From Bolinopsis microptera (Eukaryota; Ctenophora; Tentaculata; Lobata; Bolinopsidae): a stretch of 64,000 nt of DNA. The position numbers and the translations under genes were made by a program. Below, in pieces: positions 36,191 through 48,741 of the stretch (position 1 is the stretch's first letter; the number at the start of each line of letters is the position of its first letter). The stretch spans positions 17,393,919 through 17,457,918 of the forward strand of contig NC_087076.1 in the NCBI RefSeq assembly GCF_026151205.1. The letters are read 5' to 3'. The notes under the pieces are model-generated. The model worked only from the letters and a program-made list of their open reading frames with translations. It made no database searches and had not been told where the DNA came from.

Positions 36191-39100
36191 TATTAAGTGG
36201 TTACCTTGGCCACTATTGAAAATCGTCATTGCGAACGGCATTGGAAAAGTGCGCTATTTCATCAAATTCAAACCTAAGTAAAAACATTTTTCAATACAAA
36301 ATTCTTGAAAGAATCGTGCAATTAAATGATAGCTATTCGGAGTAAAAGTTTTATAATACCACCATTTACTAATACGTTTTGCAGGTAAACTGAGTAGTTG
36401 TAAGGTAACCTAGGTATGGTTTGTTCAGTAACGCAATGAAATTGTAATAACTAAAAGTTATCGTTTTGCTTCGGATAATGTGCAGTTTTTGTGCTTCTTG
36501 GGAACACTTTCTGAGGTATCAAAAGTATCCTAGTATAGAGTATTTATAAAACTTAAGCAAATATTATAACGTGAAATGCTTAACTATCCAAATTTTCTTC
36601 ATAAAATCTGGAAGCGAATAAAGCAAACTAATCATAAAATACTTGCTCAAACTGCTTTGTGGTCAGTACGAAGCACCGTTATTCTATTTTAACCAATTCT
36701 CCAGAAAGCTATTAAATCCCACTAATGTAGTTTAAAAAAACGATGGATCCTGAACAATGGGGACAATAATAGTAAACCAGAGGAAAATCACACCATATTA
36801 GTTACTAGTTAAATTGTGCGCGCGTTTAACTCAGGCTAGAACTAGAAGTCATGAATATTTCATGTGTACACATTTGGACATTACTAAGACTTAAAACGGA
36901 AGGGTACTGTCTCTTTATCTACTGGATACTACTAACGTTAATTTAATACAGGGTTAAGTACAGAGGTATGATCGGTACATCCTATGCATAATTTCGAAGT
37001 TGTGATCCACCATCTTACAGCCTGGATCCAGACGTACCAACAAATGCTCCAGTATTTCAGCACGCACAGTATTCACATTTCAATTCAGCCTGCACCAAAC
37101 CTTGTTGTTTTTGTACTTCGCAATTGTAATCAATATTTGTTGTAGATGTGCAATACTCAAGTTCAGATTTTACTCCAATTTTGTTCTCAGTCAGATATTT
37201 ATCCGTTTCTCTTTGTTTTTAGTAGGCAAAGCGGTAGTATATATTATAGTAAACTATAGGTAACTATTGTACACTATGACTGTTTTTTTAGATGTCTGTT
37301 GTTTGAACTAAAGCTCAATTGAAATATTAACATCATTACAAGCAAAGAAATGAATACAGCACAGATAAACAACACCATGGAATTAAAACGCAGGATTGAC
37401 TACCAAACCACTGTTGAGGTTTTATCCGTGATAAAAACATTGCATTACTTATCTTTACAATTTTATGTGTAACTCATCGAGAATTTAACTTTTTTGAATG
37501 ATCTAGAACTCTTTGAATCTTAAAATAGAAAATGCTTTCAGAATAAAGGTCTAATAATATAGGTGGGAAATAATGAAACAAGAAATAAAATGAAATCAGA
37601 TTAGAGTGTTATACCGTTTCGCTTCGTGCCGAACTTTTAACGCCCCGTAAGTAATACCCCAGCCTCCATTAAATCGATAAAACAAACACGTTACGACAAC
37701 TCAAATATCAGGCATACAACAAAACAAGACATATTAGAATTGCTCACCTGGCATACTTTTCTATTTTTGGTTTTTTATTTTGGTGGTTTTTTTGTTTTTT
37801 GGGTTTTTTCCATCCATGTGTACTTTAAAAGTGTTCTTCTCCATGAAAATTTTGGGTTCAGTACTTAATTTTCCCTCTAAGCTCCTTCTCCACTTGCATC
37901 GCTTCTTCTACACCTCTACCTCCACGTTCCGATTTCTGCATTCAGCTCTGTGTTATGGCCTTTTTTTTTCAGAGATCATGATTTCATTTATGTTTATTGG
38001 CGTCTGCATTCTTCTAGAGTTATTGTCGTTATTTATGATGGATCCTTTTAATTATATAGGCCGATAAAGTTGTCATGAAATCATTGGCTCTTACTGTAAG
38101 GGTTTTATTTTTAAGCGGTTGAATTATGAACGACCGGTCCTTCTGGTTTCCAGAAGAGAATGTAGTGTTACGTTGTGATTTATTATGGGGTTAAGTTTAT
38201 GACGACATTTTACAAATAATCCGAGCCGAAGGGTCTTAATTTAACACCAATCATGTCACGATATGATTAAGTTCATTTCCGCTGCTAATTTTTTGATCAG
38301 CTGGTTCAGTTGGCATTATAACTTTAAACACAAACCAATCTACATCCGAGTGCTAGCAATTGAGGTCAAAAAAAATATCGCTACCACTACCTAATGAAAT
38401 AAAGAACACAAAAGGGAGCTCACAAGGGAGCTCAAAAGGGAGCTAACATCCGAGTACAATCTTTCAATCTAAATATGGTTAAGTAAATAATTGACGCTAA
38501 CAGCTTAACAGAGATTTGTCCTTCGGCAGATCTGTAAAGTTGCAAGTATACTATAAACTAACCTGGTGTTGTTGAACAGTTGAGTATAATATAATACTAA
38601 TAGTAATAACTAAACTCTGTGCTTCTTCATCAACTTAGTTACTAGCTTATTCGAATAGTTAAAAGTATGAGTTGAACTAATAGTTCAGCCGTCGAGTTAC
38701 GCACAATCTTTACTCCTTAAAAGTAAATTGTATATTTACTAGGACTAATTTAGTATTTAAAAACGTAAATAGAAGATAATATGGGGTAATAAGGAGAGGC
38801 TGGTGCCGTCAGGTAAAATATTTTACTGTTCGTTTGTTAAGTTACATTGCGGCGAATGCGGAACCTTTAGTATTCAATGGGATCGTGTGTCGCAAAAGAT
38901 TCTGTAGTTTCCTGATGAGTTTAAACAATACACTAAAGATCTGCCCAGTTGATAATTATTGTTAGTGTAGTTATTTGTGGTTCAAATAACGGGAGAATAC
39001 AAAAATTAAGATTTAGACTCGAAAGTTGTGAGTCTAATCCATCGCGTGAAGACACGTGACAATGAGTTTGGAGAGAGTCTGAATTGGTCAATTATAGTGG

Positions 39101-39635
39101 ATGCGGTATTAGCGGATTCTAATTGCTAGTGTCAAAAAACATATGCCTCACCCCACTCCACCTGGAATCCACATCCGATTAGCGAGTTTGTTTCGACTTT
39201 TTTCTTGAATATCCGATTTTAAAAGAGTATGGTATTAAAGTTTTACATTCGTTCATCTCTCAAAATTAAGAATATAGGATGAAATGCAGACAGACTGTAT
39301 TATAATTATCTGTACACAGTGATTTCAGTTCAGATGAGTAGTCTTGTGAATAAAACCGATTAATAAAAGATTAGTAAGATTTACCTAAAAACGTACAGAG
39401 GAGTTAAAACCAAAAGAGCACATTAAGTTGTATTTAACAAAACATTCTGCAGAACCTTTTAAATGAACATGTGCTGTTAGGAAAAGTCCATGTAGGTAGT
39501 TTTGTTCTCGAGAACTAAGGCCCCGTAAACTGTGCCTCTTCTACCAGTTCTACATCACACAATACATTCGTTACAATTACAAACGTCAAACTCACTGCTC
39601 TTCTATGAGATGCTCTATGATCTTAAAAATACATA
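36191..39635. other. No gene seen
   Basis: AT-rich intergenic DNA. A 3x repeat of aagggagctca lies near 38410-38445. A 95-codon hydrophobic frame at 37780-38067 is phenylalanine-rich because of T runs and I do not accept it as a gene. Confidence 0.4.
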
Positions 39636-39833
39636 CAGTAAAACCCCGATTTACTGCCGGAGTTTGGGAGGAAAGGAAACCGGCCGCGGGTAAATCGGGG
39701 TTGCGGGTAAATTCTGGGTTTTTTTAGTATAACTATAATACATTGTGCAATGTGCATGTTAAGCCCTATTTGAGGGAAGGAAATGGCCGCGGTAAATCGG
39801 GGTTTGCAGTAAATGGGGGCGCGGTAAATACTG
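39636..39833. mobile_element. Pogo/Tc1-type MITE
   Basis: TA-flanked, beginning cagtaaaaccccgatttact and ending gcggtaaatactg. The internal words ggtaaatcggggtt and gggaaggaaatggcc are in several orientations. Related to 19840-20008. Confidence 0.65.
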
Positions 39834-41302
39834 TACTCAGGACGCAGCTATACTATATTACTAGTTAACTTTAACTAGCTAAGTGATATGTGACCATTTT
39901 CCTTAATGTTAGTGTTAGAGAACAAAACAGATTGAAATAAGGGGTCATTACCCAATTTAGATCTCTGAAGGTAGTGTTTCAGGGAACAATAGAACACTTG
40001 TGAGGAATGTATGATAAGTGGTATATAATTGTTATCAAGGCTGCGTATCTAAAATTACCACGTACCTTACAGGCAGACTTATAAGCTGATCCAAACAGGA
40101 ATGTATTCTAAATCAAACCTTCTGGGTTAGTGTGTACTTCATACACAATTTCTTTCCTTTCCGACGAATATAACTGTGAAATGTACTGATCAGTGATCAC
40201 TTATATAAATACTACAAGAGTACAAGAGATCAGAAACCGCACTCACACTATACAGTAAAGCACTGTTGGTCTCTTACTTGGGGACCCCAGGAACCCTTAC
40301 CTGGGGACCCCTGGCTTTAGTGTTAATAAACATGAAATACGCCAATTAAAAATATGGTGGAGTGACAGGCTGAGCGCCGCCCCGTAATTTCGATCCATGG
40401 GCAGGATCAAATCTGCCCATGATCATGTATGGCCTAACAACTAAACTTTGTACATCCTAACCTGGTGACCTGTAAACGGTGACCTATTTTACATCACAAT
40501 ACGTGATTTTCGTTACAAAAACAGTTACACCTAGCCTCTAACCTGAAATATCATCCTCATGTTGGAGTCCCCGTATAACCCCAGTATAGTCCTAATAGCT
40601 CATGTCAAGCAATTTCAGTGGGAACCGTAGACCCTGCTATTCTAACTTATAATGCTCGATGCTGTGTGCAAGATTACGCACATTTATTCGTGATCTTTCA
40701 AACAAATGATCGACAAAAATATGCTGGTAGTTGATTCGGCAAACAGATTAACTACGTTTAGAAACTTCAGGCTCTATAGCAGCACATGGAATGATTCGAA
40801 AACAATTGGTACGAAAGTAATTGATACGAACGCGATTCAACAATTTATAACTTGATAATCTTAGATAATTCTAAAATGTCGTCCAGGACCAGCTAGAGAA
40901 CGGGTCGAAAAAGTCACGTGACAGTCCAGTGTAGAGTGATTAATCATCATCCCCCGTTCACTATAATTACTGCAGTGGTTCGTCACAATAAAGAGACCGG
41001 TATCACCTAATAAATTCATTTAAACCTTGATACACGTTTTCTGTGATAAACGGTGTACAAAATGTATCAATTCACAATTTAAACCACGTTCTAAAATTCA
41101 CACCGTGACTGTAAAATAAACGATTTTTGTTCTTTGGTAACACTATTTATTTACAATGAGGTTTCCAAAATGATTACGGTTGAATGATTACAACAAAAAT
41201 TGATAGTAATATATAGGTGAACGACCCCTTATCATGTGAATCAGTTAAATCACATGAATCAGTTAAATCACTAAATCAGCTTTCTCAAGTTCACTTTGCA
41301 GT
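39834..41302. other. Intergenic 3' of transporter
   Basis: Contains the diverged repeat at 40283-40390 shared with 27183-27280. A tttatt at 41146-41151 is an AATAAA for the minus-strand transporter. No other gene. Confidence 0.4.
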
Positions 41303-43176
41303 CTATTCCGCTGGTCTAACCAGACGACGAGATCTCCTGCCGAACATTTCTAAAACAGTACAGATACAAACAGAGAGGCCAGAGCATCCAGCAACCAGAA
41401 AGCATCCTTGAGTGTATGTCATAAACTTTATCACCATCAGAGCCACCAGGTGACCAGCATACATTGATAGCATCCACGATATTATCCATAGAGATGAGGC
41501 CTGGGACTTGTTCTTTCTAGTGAATCTTCTCTTCGCAAGGATCACTTGTGTCTCCTCCAGCGCCGGAAGTGCAGCAATTGCAATGAATAAGCTTCCAAGC
41601 CCGATGAAAAATGTCCCAGCGTAAGCTAACTTAGGGACGATGTCGAACAAACCCCACAAATGTTGTCCAGGAAAGATGAGAAAGAGTCCTATGATAGAAA
41701 GGAGAGCTCTGACTATCATTGTTTTAAAGGTAGACAGCCAGCCCATTTGTAGAATGTACCCTGCTACAGCTGATCCGATTATAAATGATACGAACATGAC
41801 GGTCACGTAGGTGCTGCCCTGGCCTGTCTCCATTGCAAACTTGTCTTGTAGGTAAGGGGTTGTGATAGCTGATGCATATCCTTCGATCATAGCAGTCAGA
41901 CCTTGACCAACTAGAGGAAATATCACCAACCAAGAGAGACCATTTTCACATGATTCATCGGAGTTTGAGTTTTGGGATGTCATAGCATGCTTATGACTAT
42001 GAGATTGTCCATTTTCATGATTGACTTCTTCAGCTTGAGCTTTCCGATACACAAGGTCCGAGGTTCTTGGCATGATAAAGAAATTATACAGCCAGAAAGC
42101 TACACAAATCAGACTAACAACAAAGTACGGCTCGTTGAAGCTGTGAGCCTGATACACGTAGTCGCTAATAAGGATGGACGGACCTCCTCCCAGATAATTA
42201 GAACTCATATACAAACCCACGATGAGGTTAAAATGGTCAGGGAACCACCCCCTACAGCTTGTCATTGTAGTTTTGCAGCAGATGAAGGCCAAGAAGCCAT
42301 GAACCAGCCTTTGCAGCATAAGGATAACGGCAAGAAGTTGGTTATATTCTGTAGGGAGATATTCTGCCAAACCCTGACCTAAAGAGAAACGCAATCAATG
42401 TTTTATCAGAATGGGAAAAAACATGAGTAATAATAAAGAGTAACTTTTGAATCGGGTTAATTTTTTTGTGGCAACTCCTTGATTTCTGTGGCGCAACTTA
42501 ATTATTAACATTTCGATACTTCATTTAAGTTAATGGATGATACCTGTATAATAATAATATTAACATCTTCGATGAGTTGCGAATCAACTCTGCGTGCGTG
42601 TTTAAGTAGGTTACAAACCTACAAAATTTCAGTAAATATGGCTGCAAGGCTGATCCCATCACGGGATCGCTAATAAAATTTGATAAGACGAAATTTGTGA
42701 TTGGATCTTTAGAAAGTCTAACCTGAACAATTAACAATCAGTAACGCCATAACGAAGCACTGAACAGCATGTAACGAGAACTTCCTGACGTGGAGCAAAT
42801 ATTCCAGAATATCGTAAATCGCGTTCAGGCGGGTACCATACCGATTAATCCGACTTGAATCTCCGGAATTCCTGCGAAATATGCGTTATAGAAAAAATTG
42901 TTATGTGGATGTTCCTGTAATGTGTAAAGTACATTCGGAGATTATACTTCGAAGTGAAATGTTAAAGCCAAAATCAAAGTTGTATTACTACTAAATAAAT
43001 AAAACAAACATGCCGCCGTTCCTCTATTCACCCCTATTCACAAGATGGGTCACATAGAAAGGAGTTGGTAGCACTGAGCAGGAATATACCAGGGCTCCTT
43101 GTAGACACACTGCAACAAACACCAGTAACGCTTTACCCCTCTGATCTTTGTCCAGCCCAGAGATGTAGACACCCAT
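41303..43176 (-). CDS. SLC18B1: SLC18B1-like MFS transporter
   Basis: Probable 12-TM major facilitator of the SLC18 vesicular amine/polyamine group. Exons: 43176..43032, 42871..42723, 42378..41303, about 456 residues, matching human SLC18B1 in length. Exon 1 encodes TM1 (ALLVFVAVCLQGALVYS then PTPFYV). Exon 2 encodes the IGM...LNAIYDILEYLL segment of TM2. Exon 3 encodes TM4 onward, including a GGGPSILI block matching the GLILGPP motif, a His/Ser-rich central loop (HENGQSHSHKH) and the six C-terminal helices, ending RRSRRLVRPAE. A base appears to be missing in exon 2, between GMVPA and LNAIYD (within 42800-42835), since the two halves fit the family only in adjacent frames. The start follows an acceptor-like gtttcag 5 nt upstream. 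Substrate is unknown. The large exon is uninterrupted, so the single break may be an assembly error. Confidence 0.82.
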
Positions 43177-43278
43177 TTCCACTGAAACTTAACATAATTT
43201 TATTTTTAATGCATCTATGATAAATTAAATTATTGCTCGATCTTTCATACTATGAATTTGTAGACTACCTTAGCACTT

Positions 43279-43885
43279 AGCTTATCGGACCTTATTTGGA
43301 CGGACATTACTTGAACGCTGGATCGAGGCCCTAGCGTTCACCTTAATGTCCGACGTCCGTTCAAATAAAGTCCGTTCATTTAATGTCCGCTGGAGGCCCT
43401 ACCGCTCATCATAATGTCCGTTTAAATAAAGTCCGTTCATTTAATGTCCGACCAAGTTAAAGTCCGTTAAATTTTTTTCAAAAATTTTTCCATCTCGAAC
43501 GTTTCGTTCAGAATATGACAACTTTTAATTTCAGTCAATTTCAATAGCTATCATTAGACTAAACTACCTTATCGGACCCCGTGCTGTTTTGAATATATAT
43601 TATATACCTTATCGGACCTTATTTGGACGGACATTACTTGCAAACGCTGGAGGCCCATAGCGCTCATCTTAATGTCTGTTCAAATAAAGTCCGTTCATTT
43701 AATGTCCGCTGGAGGCCCTAGCGCTCATCTTAATGTCCGTTCAAATAAAGTCCGTTCAATTAATGTCCGTCCAAGTTTGAAGTTAAAGTCCGTTGAATTT
43801 TTTTCATTTCGAGCTTTTTGTTCAGAATATGACAACTTTTTAATTTCAGTCAATTTCAATGACAATAGCTATCATCAGACTAAAC
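43279..43885 (+). repeat. 326-bp tandem repeat, TCCG-rich
   Basis: The block cttatcggaccttatttgga starts at about 43279 and 43605. Each copy holds several gtccgttcaaataaagtccg-type words and ends with gaatatgacaactttt ... tcagactaaact. The second copy is slightly shorter and diverged. Confidence 0.85.
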
Positions 43886-44249
43886 TATATCGTTGAATCA
43901 ATAAAAAAAGGTATTATAAAATTTTAACAATCTGAATTGTAAATATCAGTATCACATTATTGCATGATCACTATCTTGAAGTTGATCTTCGGCTTCTCTT
44001 ATATTACCTCCACATTTTCTTTTAATCTTACAACTGGTTGTCTGCCCAACTCGTAGTCGTACCGAGCAACGAACGATCCCAACTACTCTATAATAGAGAG
44101 ATACTTGAATGCCTAAAGTACAGCTTAAGCTTTATCTCTAGCCCCCACTTGGTATAGCCATAGGCGACCTTCGGTGGCTTATGTCAGCTACGGTAATCGC
44201 ACTATATTGTGACAGGACTATATAATATAGTGACACGCACTTTATAAAC

Positions 44250-44287
44250 GGATTAAACGGATTAAACGGATTAAACGGATTAAATCA
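44250..44287 (+). repeat. CGGATTAAA microsatellite
   Basis: Four consecutive 9-bp units of cggattaaa. Confidence 0.9.
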
Positions 44288-45540
44288 TAATGACAGCTGA
44301 TATTTTTTTCCGTTCACACTCTTTTGTAAAAAAGCAATAGTGAAAGGTTACGAATGGACGTTTTTGCAGAAAAACATGGATTTTGGAGATAGCGGTAGGT
44401 GGGTTTGAATATGGTGTCATTCCTTCCGTCCGTTACCATGCCAACTAGACAATTAGGCGCGCCCCGCGCGCAAGGGTTGCTTGCGGAGATGTGACGTAAT
44501 TCAACGGGAATTGAATTGAATCAGTCACAAGTGTTTCCCTATCTAAAACATAATTTTCATACTATGAAGTGATCTGATTTGTGATTAGAGCTTGTAGCCT
44601 TGTAGTTGAAGTGAATGGAAATCTAGCGTCCGCCACAACGAAACAACGGGCGCAATTCTTGTTCACTATATATCGTGCAAAATGCACTTTATAGTGACTA
44701 GCAGGAACCTTGTCATTACGTTGTATGACCCGCCGCGCAGCTCCCCCTGTATCGTCGAAGACTATAGTTGATAGTAGGTAGTGCGCCATCTACACACTAC
44801 AGTGAGCCGCGCGTGCCGACTGTAGGATGGTTTTTTAGCGCTAATTTCGGCCAGCACAATTTTCTTCAAACAAATAGATATTGAGTATCCTTCCCGACCT
44901 CCAATTGCAACAAAAATTGGTAAGCTTACTCATAGACTTACAAGGAAAGTGTCCGAAAAATTTAAAGCATATCCAACCATCAGACATTATGTTACAGCTA
45001 AAAGCAGCGTATTTTGCCCCATTTTAATCACTATATCAACTCCGATATCCACCAAATTTTTTGGACAGTTGTGAAAGCACTATTGGAAGGTCGTCGCCAA
45101 TTTCCAGAATGATCTCATTTAAGGAACTGAAGATAAATCCGAATAATACGACAAAAATGGTCAAATCTGGACGAATTTGGTCAAATTACGCGACTTTTAC
45201 AGCTAATTTTGCTCCAAAAGCCGCGCACCATCAAATTTGGCACTTAGGCGAAACTCACTGATCTTTCCAAAAAGGTATGGAAAATTTGGTATTGTGAAAA
45301 TTCTCACAGTCTCTAGAAACAAGAAAACAGTGGTACAAAAATTTTTAAAATCCGAGCAAGTTTATTTTTATCGTGCACCCCCTATTGATAGTGAAGCGAC
45401 AGTGGGGGTCACCACGTGATACAAGTTGCTGCTAGATCAAAGACTCATAGATTCACCATAAATGAGACTGATTTCTTTGCCCAAAGAGTACTACGCTAAC
45501 TGGAATAGCCTGCATCCGCTTGTTTTTTTAGTTTTTTTTT

Positions 45541-46390
45541 AAACAAATTTTATTTTATACCCACAATCAATTCATATTTAGTTCAAATATTTAAAGTCAA
45601 AATAACCATTTCACATAATTATAAGTGGTTTTATCATAATAAAATAAGTTGTGATAAATTAATAAATTAATTTACACTCAAAAATGAAAAAATATACACA
45701 CTTTTTTCCCTACTCTTGCCAAAGGCAAACATATCGTAGGGAATAAGTAATCGGGTTTGGATGTATGAGGTGGCCCGACGGTCCTACGATGTCAACAAAA
45801 GTCTGCTCCTTCGCAATATAGACCACTCCCCAAATAATTATGTGTTATATTGGAAGCGTCTGTTATGCTGCGCGCGACGCTAGCCATGTGTGAATTAATT
45901 ACAATGAAGTTCCTCCTTCGCAAGGTTATTTTCCGCAATTTTCTGGATTCATTTATTGTTGATGCGCGCGGCGCTACATTGTTCAAATTAATCGTCAATT
46001 TTTACCATGCGCGAATCCCACTCATTTATTATTTTTTTCCCAGTCACGCTTTTGACTTTTCACTCGAAAAAATTAATGGTACATTATTAATAAGTACAAA
46101 TTAATAAGTACATCGTAGGGAAAATTTATCGTGCGTGGTTTAACCGCGGCGAAATTCTTGTTACCTAGTGCAACACTGGTTTGGCACGCGGCTGATCGAA
46201 AAAGTTTTGTTTGCATTTACTAACTACAGGCGCAGTGTACAGCGTACATGAAAAATAACTTACTGAATCCTTTAATACTAGACACATATTAATTCAGATG
46301 TTGTTCTATGAGTTAGCCACAAAAATGTTCAAATTATGTAGGAGGGTAAAGGACACAATTGCTAGTAGTGCTTCTTTGTGCCCGTTAAAG
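45541..46390 (+). repeat. Family C copy interrupted by ~460 bp
   Basis: Matches 21950-22340 in two parts (45541-45702 and 46163-46390). The intervening ~460 bp begins tccctactcttgccaaaggc, contains cgtaggga near both its ends, and a gatgcgcgcggcgctaca word resembling the 10.5/29.4-kb repeat family. The uninterrupted copy gives the empty site. Confidence 0.75.
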
Positions 46391-46620
46391 CTAAGCTAGT
46401 GAATCAGTCACAAGCTTTAAAAGTAGATTAGATTCCTTTTGGCTTAGTGTATATCGAGCTTGGTCATCACTGGGGACTTTCATATGATATATTTGATAGA
46501 ATTGATGTTACTGTAGCTCATAGGAGTAATTATGTAAATTATATGAAAGATAATCCAATAATAGCTAAGAGGAAGAAGGTCAATTTAAAAGGCCTTACTT
46601 AGGCACTTATCAGCCAAGAA

Positions 46621-46908
46621 CAGTGGCGTAACGAAAGGCCCTGCTGACCCCGCTGTGCAGGGGGGCGCCGTCTTAGGGGGGCGCCAAATCGTCGTTTGAA
46701 TGTGGGACAATTTCGAAAACTTAACTAAAGTACTAGCAAAACTGCGCGTTTTGCTCTAGATACACACTTTTTTAGAGATTTTACCGGCGTATTTTTTAAA
46801 ATTACCTAATTTGTTCAATTTTAGGGAGGGGCACCAAAAGGGGAGGGGGCGCCAACAGGGGGGCGCTTTTTTCGGCAGGGGGCGCCAACAGGCAACGTTG
46901 CGCCACTG
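46621..46908. mobile_element. hAT-type MITE with perfect 8-bp duplication
   Basis: Ends cagtggcgtaacg and cgttgcgccactg (inverted), flanked by GCCAAGAA at 46613-46620 and 46909-46916. CAGTGGCG termini with 8-bp duplications are typical of hAT. The 288-bp interior is G-rich (ggggggcgcc repeats) and non-coding. Confidence 0.93.
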
Positions 46909-46916
46909 GCCAAGAA

Positions 46917-47967
46917 GTTTTCAGTTAACTTCTTTTAATTTTTATAGGCAATGGTTTGGTTTACTTATGGTATAGTAGTAGTAAGGGCACAGCCTTTCAA
47001 CAACGCTTTTCACGTGACCCATCGACACGGCCTGAAGGTGCCTGCATAGTAACGGGTGGAATCACACGATAATAAGCTTGCAGCTTTCGATGAAAATTTG
47101 CTAAATGTTGGTCTCGGTCTGGCAAAGGTAGCATGCTTGCAACGGTTCTGGACCTCTTGCCTATCATTTTTATTTGTTATTAGTATTTGGTATTATGAGG
47201 TAATATGTACATGTGGTATCTAAAAGTGTATAGCAAGCATATTTAATAATTATATAGTGTATTGCAAGCAGCTGTAACTTAAATATTGCACGACAATTTT
47301 ACTGGATTTACCAGGGCTCATACGAACTTAACGGCGCCTGGGTCCTTTCACCAACTGTGGTAATGAAAGTGGCGGTGTGGTCAGGCTGACTTAAACAGCA
47401 TGTATTTTGGTATTATTGATTATATACCAGTAAAGCATGCTAGCTGCTAGCATACTCATTTTTTACTCAGATCAAGTATATTTATAATTGTATGTTTGAT
47501 GTTAACAGCACTAAAATTTAGTTTGGTATTATCTTTTCGGTTACATATTTATTAATTGATTGTGTAATGAATTGGTGATAAATAATAAAATTGTCTTTTC
47601 TCTATGGATTATGAAAATAGAAACAACAAGTCGTCAAAAGAAGTACTTTAACAAAGTTTTACATGTAGACTGTTATAGAGCATGGGATTAGTAAGAAAAC
47701 TTATATTAGCTGCAGTTTAGACATAACAAGCCCCAGTTATAATAGTACTTATTTTTGTTCTCAAAAAGGAAAACTGTCATCACTAATTACTTGTATGATA
47801 CATAGCCAAGTTTATATATATATCCAAGTTCTTTGTATATTTTAATGAAAACAAGACTAAAGCTAAGTTCATTTCAGATAACTCGTAATTGACACAAAAA
47901 TCCAACATTAAAATATGATACAATAGTTCTGGTTATAATATGAGTATTTTATATTTCCAGCTCTTTC
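46917..47967. other. No gene seen
   Basis: AT-rich 3' flank of the redoxin gene. A partly GC-rich stretch at 46980-47130 (cacgtgaccc, cctgaaggtgcc) may be an old repeat. Confidence 0.4.
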
Positions 47968-48741
47968 TTATTTCCACGGAAACCCGGTTGCTCCATTGGT
48001 ACTTACAAGTGCTCTACCATCCATTGTTATTACCTGGAAATTAAATTTTGTTAGTTTAATGTATGTAGTTTCAATTATGTAACTGTATAGAATTATTATC
48101 ATTATTAATGTAGTTGAAGGTTGCCAATAATATGTATATTAGACTATTATTTTTAAGCAGAAAAGATACCTCATGATAAAGCTCAAGTCACTTCTCGCTC
48201 AGCTAGGATATCCAAACCCTATTTATTATATTACTCACTTTGCAATCTTCATCAAACAGTATTAGCTTGGGGATACCACTGACTCCAAATTTAGTTCCCA
48301 GATCTGCCTTTCTTTTCCTGTCGCTGAATGGCACTGCCAACCAGGGCATTTCTTTATAGTAGTCCTGTTGGTTCGAGAATTTTCATTATTACAAAAGTGA
48401 GATCAATGCATCATCACATTTATCAAAAGGGTGAACAGAACTTATTAGATATCAGAAACTAGTGAAAGGTTGTAGAAAGATGATGGTGCTTACATTAAAT
48501 GCTTGTTGATTCGATCACTGGAAACAAACACGATTTGAAATTTGTCGTCCCCAGTTCCAAGGTCGTTATATATGTCTGACAAAATTGGAGTAAAACCTCT
48601 GCATGGAGGACACCAATGAGCACTGAAGTAGATACCAACAACTTTGCCTCCCAGTTCTTCTGCTGTAGGCACCTCTTGGATCACCTCACCCACTTTTTTA
48701 AGGAGGGTCGGGCCAAGAAGTTGTACCAAATCTTCAGCCAT
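47968..48741 (-). CDS. Tryparedoxin/nucleoredoxin-like thiol oxidoreductase
   Basis: Thioredoxin-fold protein that reduces protein disulfides, probably cytosolic. Exons: 48741..48494, 48364..48239, 48033..47968, about 146 residues. Motifs: VVGIYFSAHWCPPCRGFTP (WCPPC active site), IVFVSSDR, YKEMPWLAVPF, a KFGVSGIPKLIL cis-proline block, and GFPWK at the end. All fit the nucleoredoxin-like family in one-domain form. The joint between exons 1 and 2 needs one base more than the GT-AG sites supply (exon 1 ends CATTTAAT|GTAAGC where ATG|G would fit), so one G may be missing or the splice is unusual. An acceptor-like ttatttag lies 9 nt before the ATG. Human NXN is much longer; this is the short form. 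Confidence 0.88.

Larger units (their letters stand above)
43177..46612. other. Intergenic repeats, no gene seen
   Basis: Contains the tandem element at 43279-43885, a 9-bp microsatellite at 44250-44287 and family C at 45541-46390. Around 44600-44760 inverted words suggest an old foldback. No supported coding sequence. Confidence 0.45.

Noticed and set aside
36020-36281. TVT/VTV repeat proteins on both strands
   Set aside because: Translation of the 9-bp GGTTACTGT array; no start context or domain.
37780-38067. 95-codon hydrophobic frame
   Set aside because: Phenylalanine/leucine-rich product of T-rich sequence with no domain or splice context.
44050-44240. Possible small RNA gene in a moderately structured stretch
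   Set aside because: No match to the U1-U6, 5S or tRNA box patterns that I could recognise.
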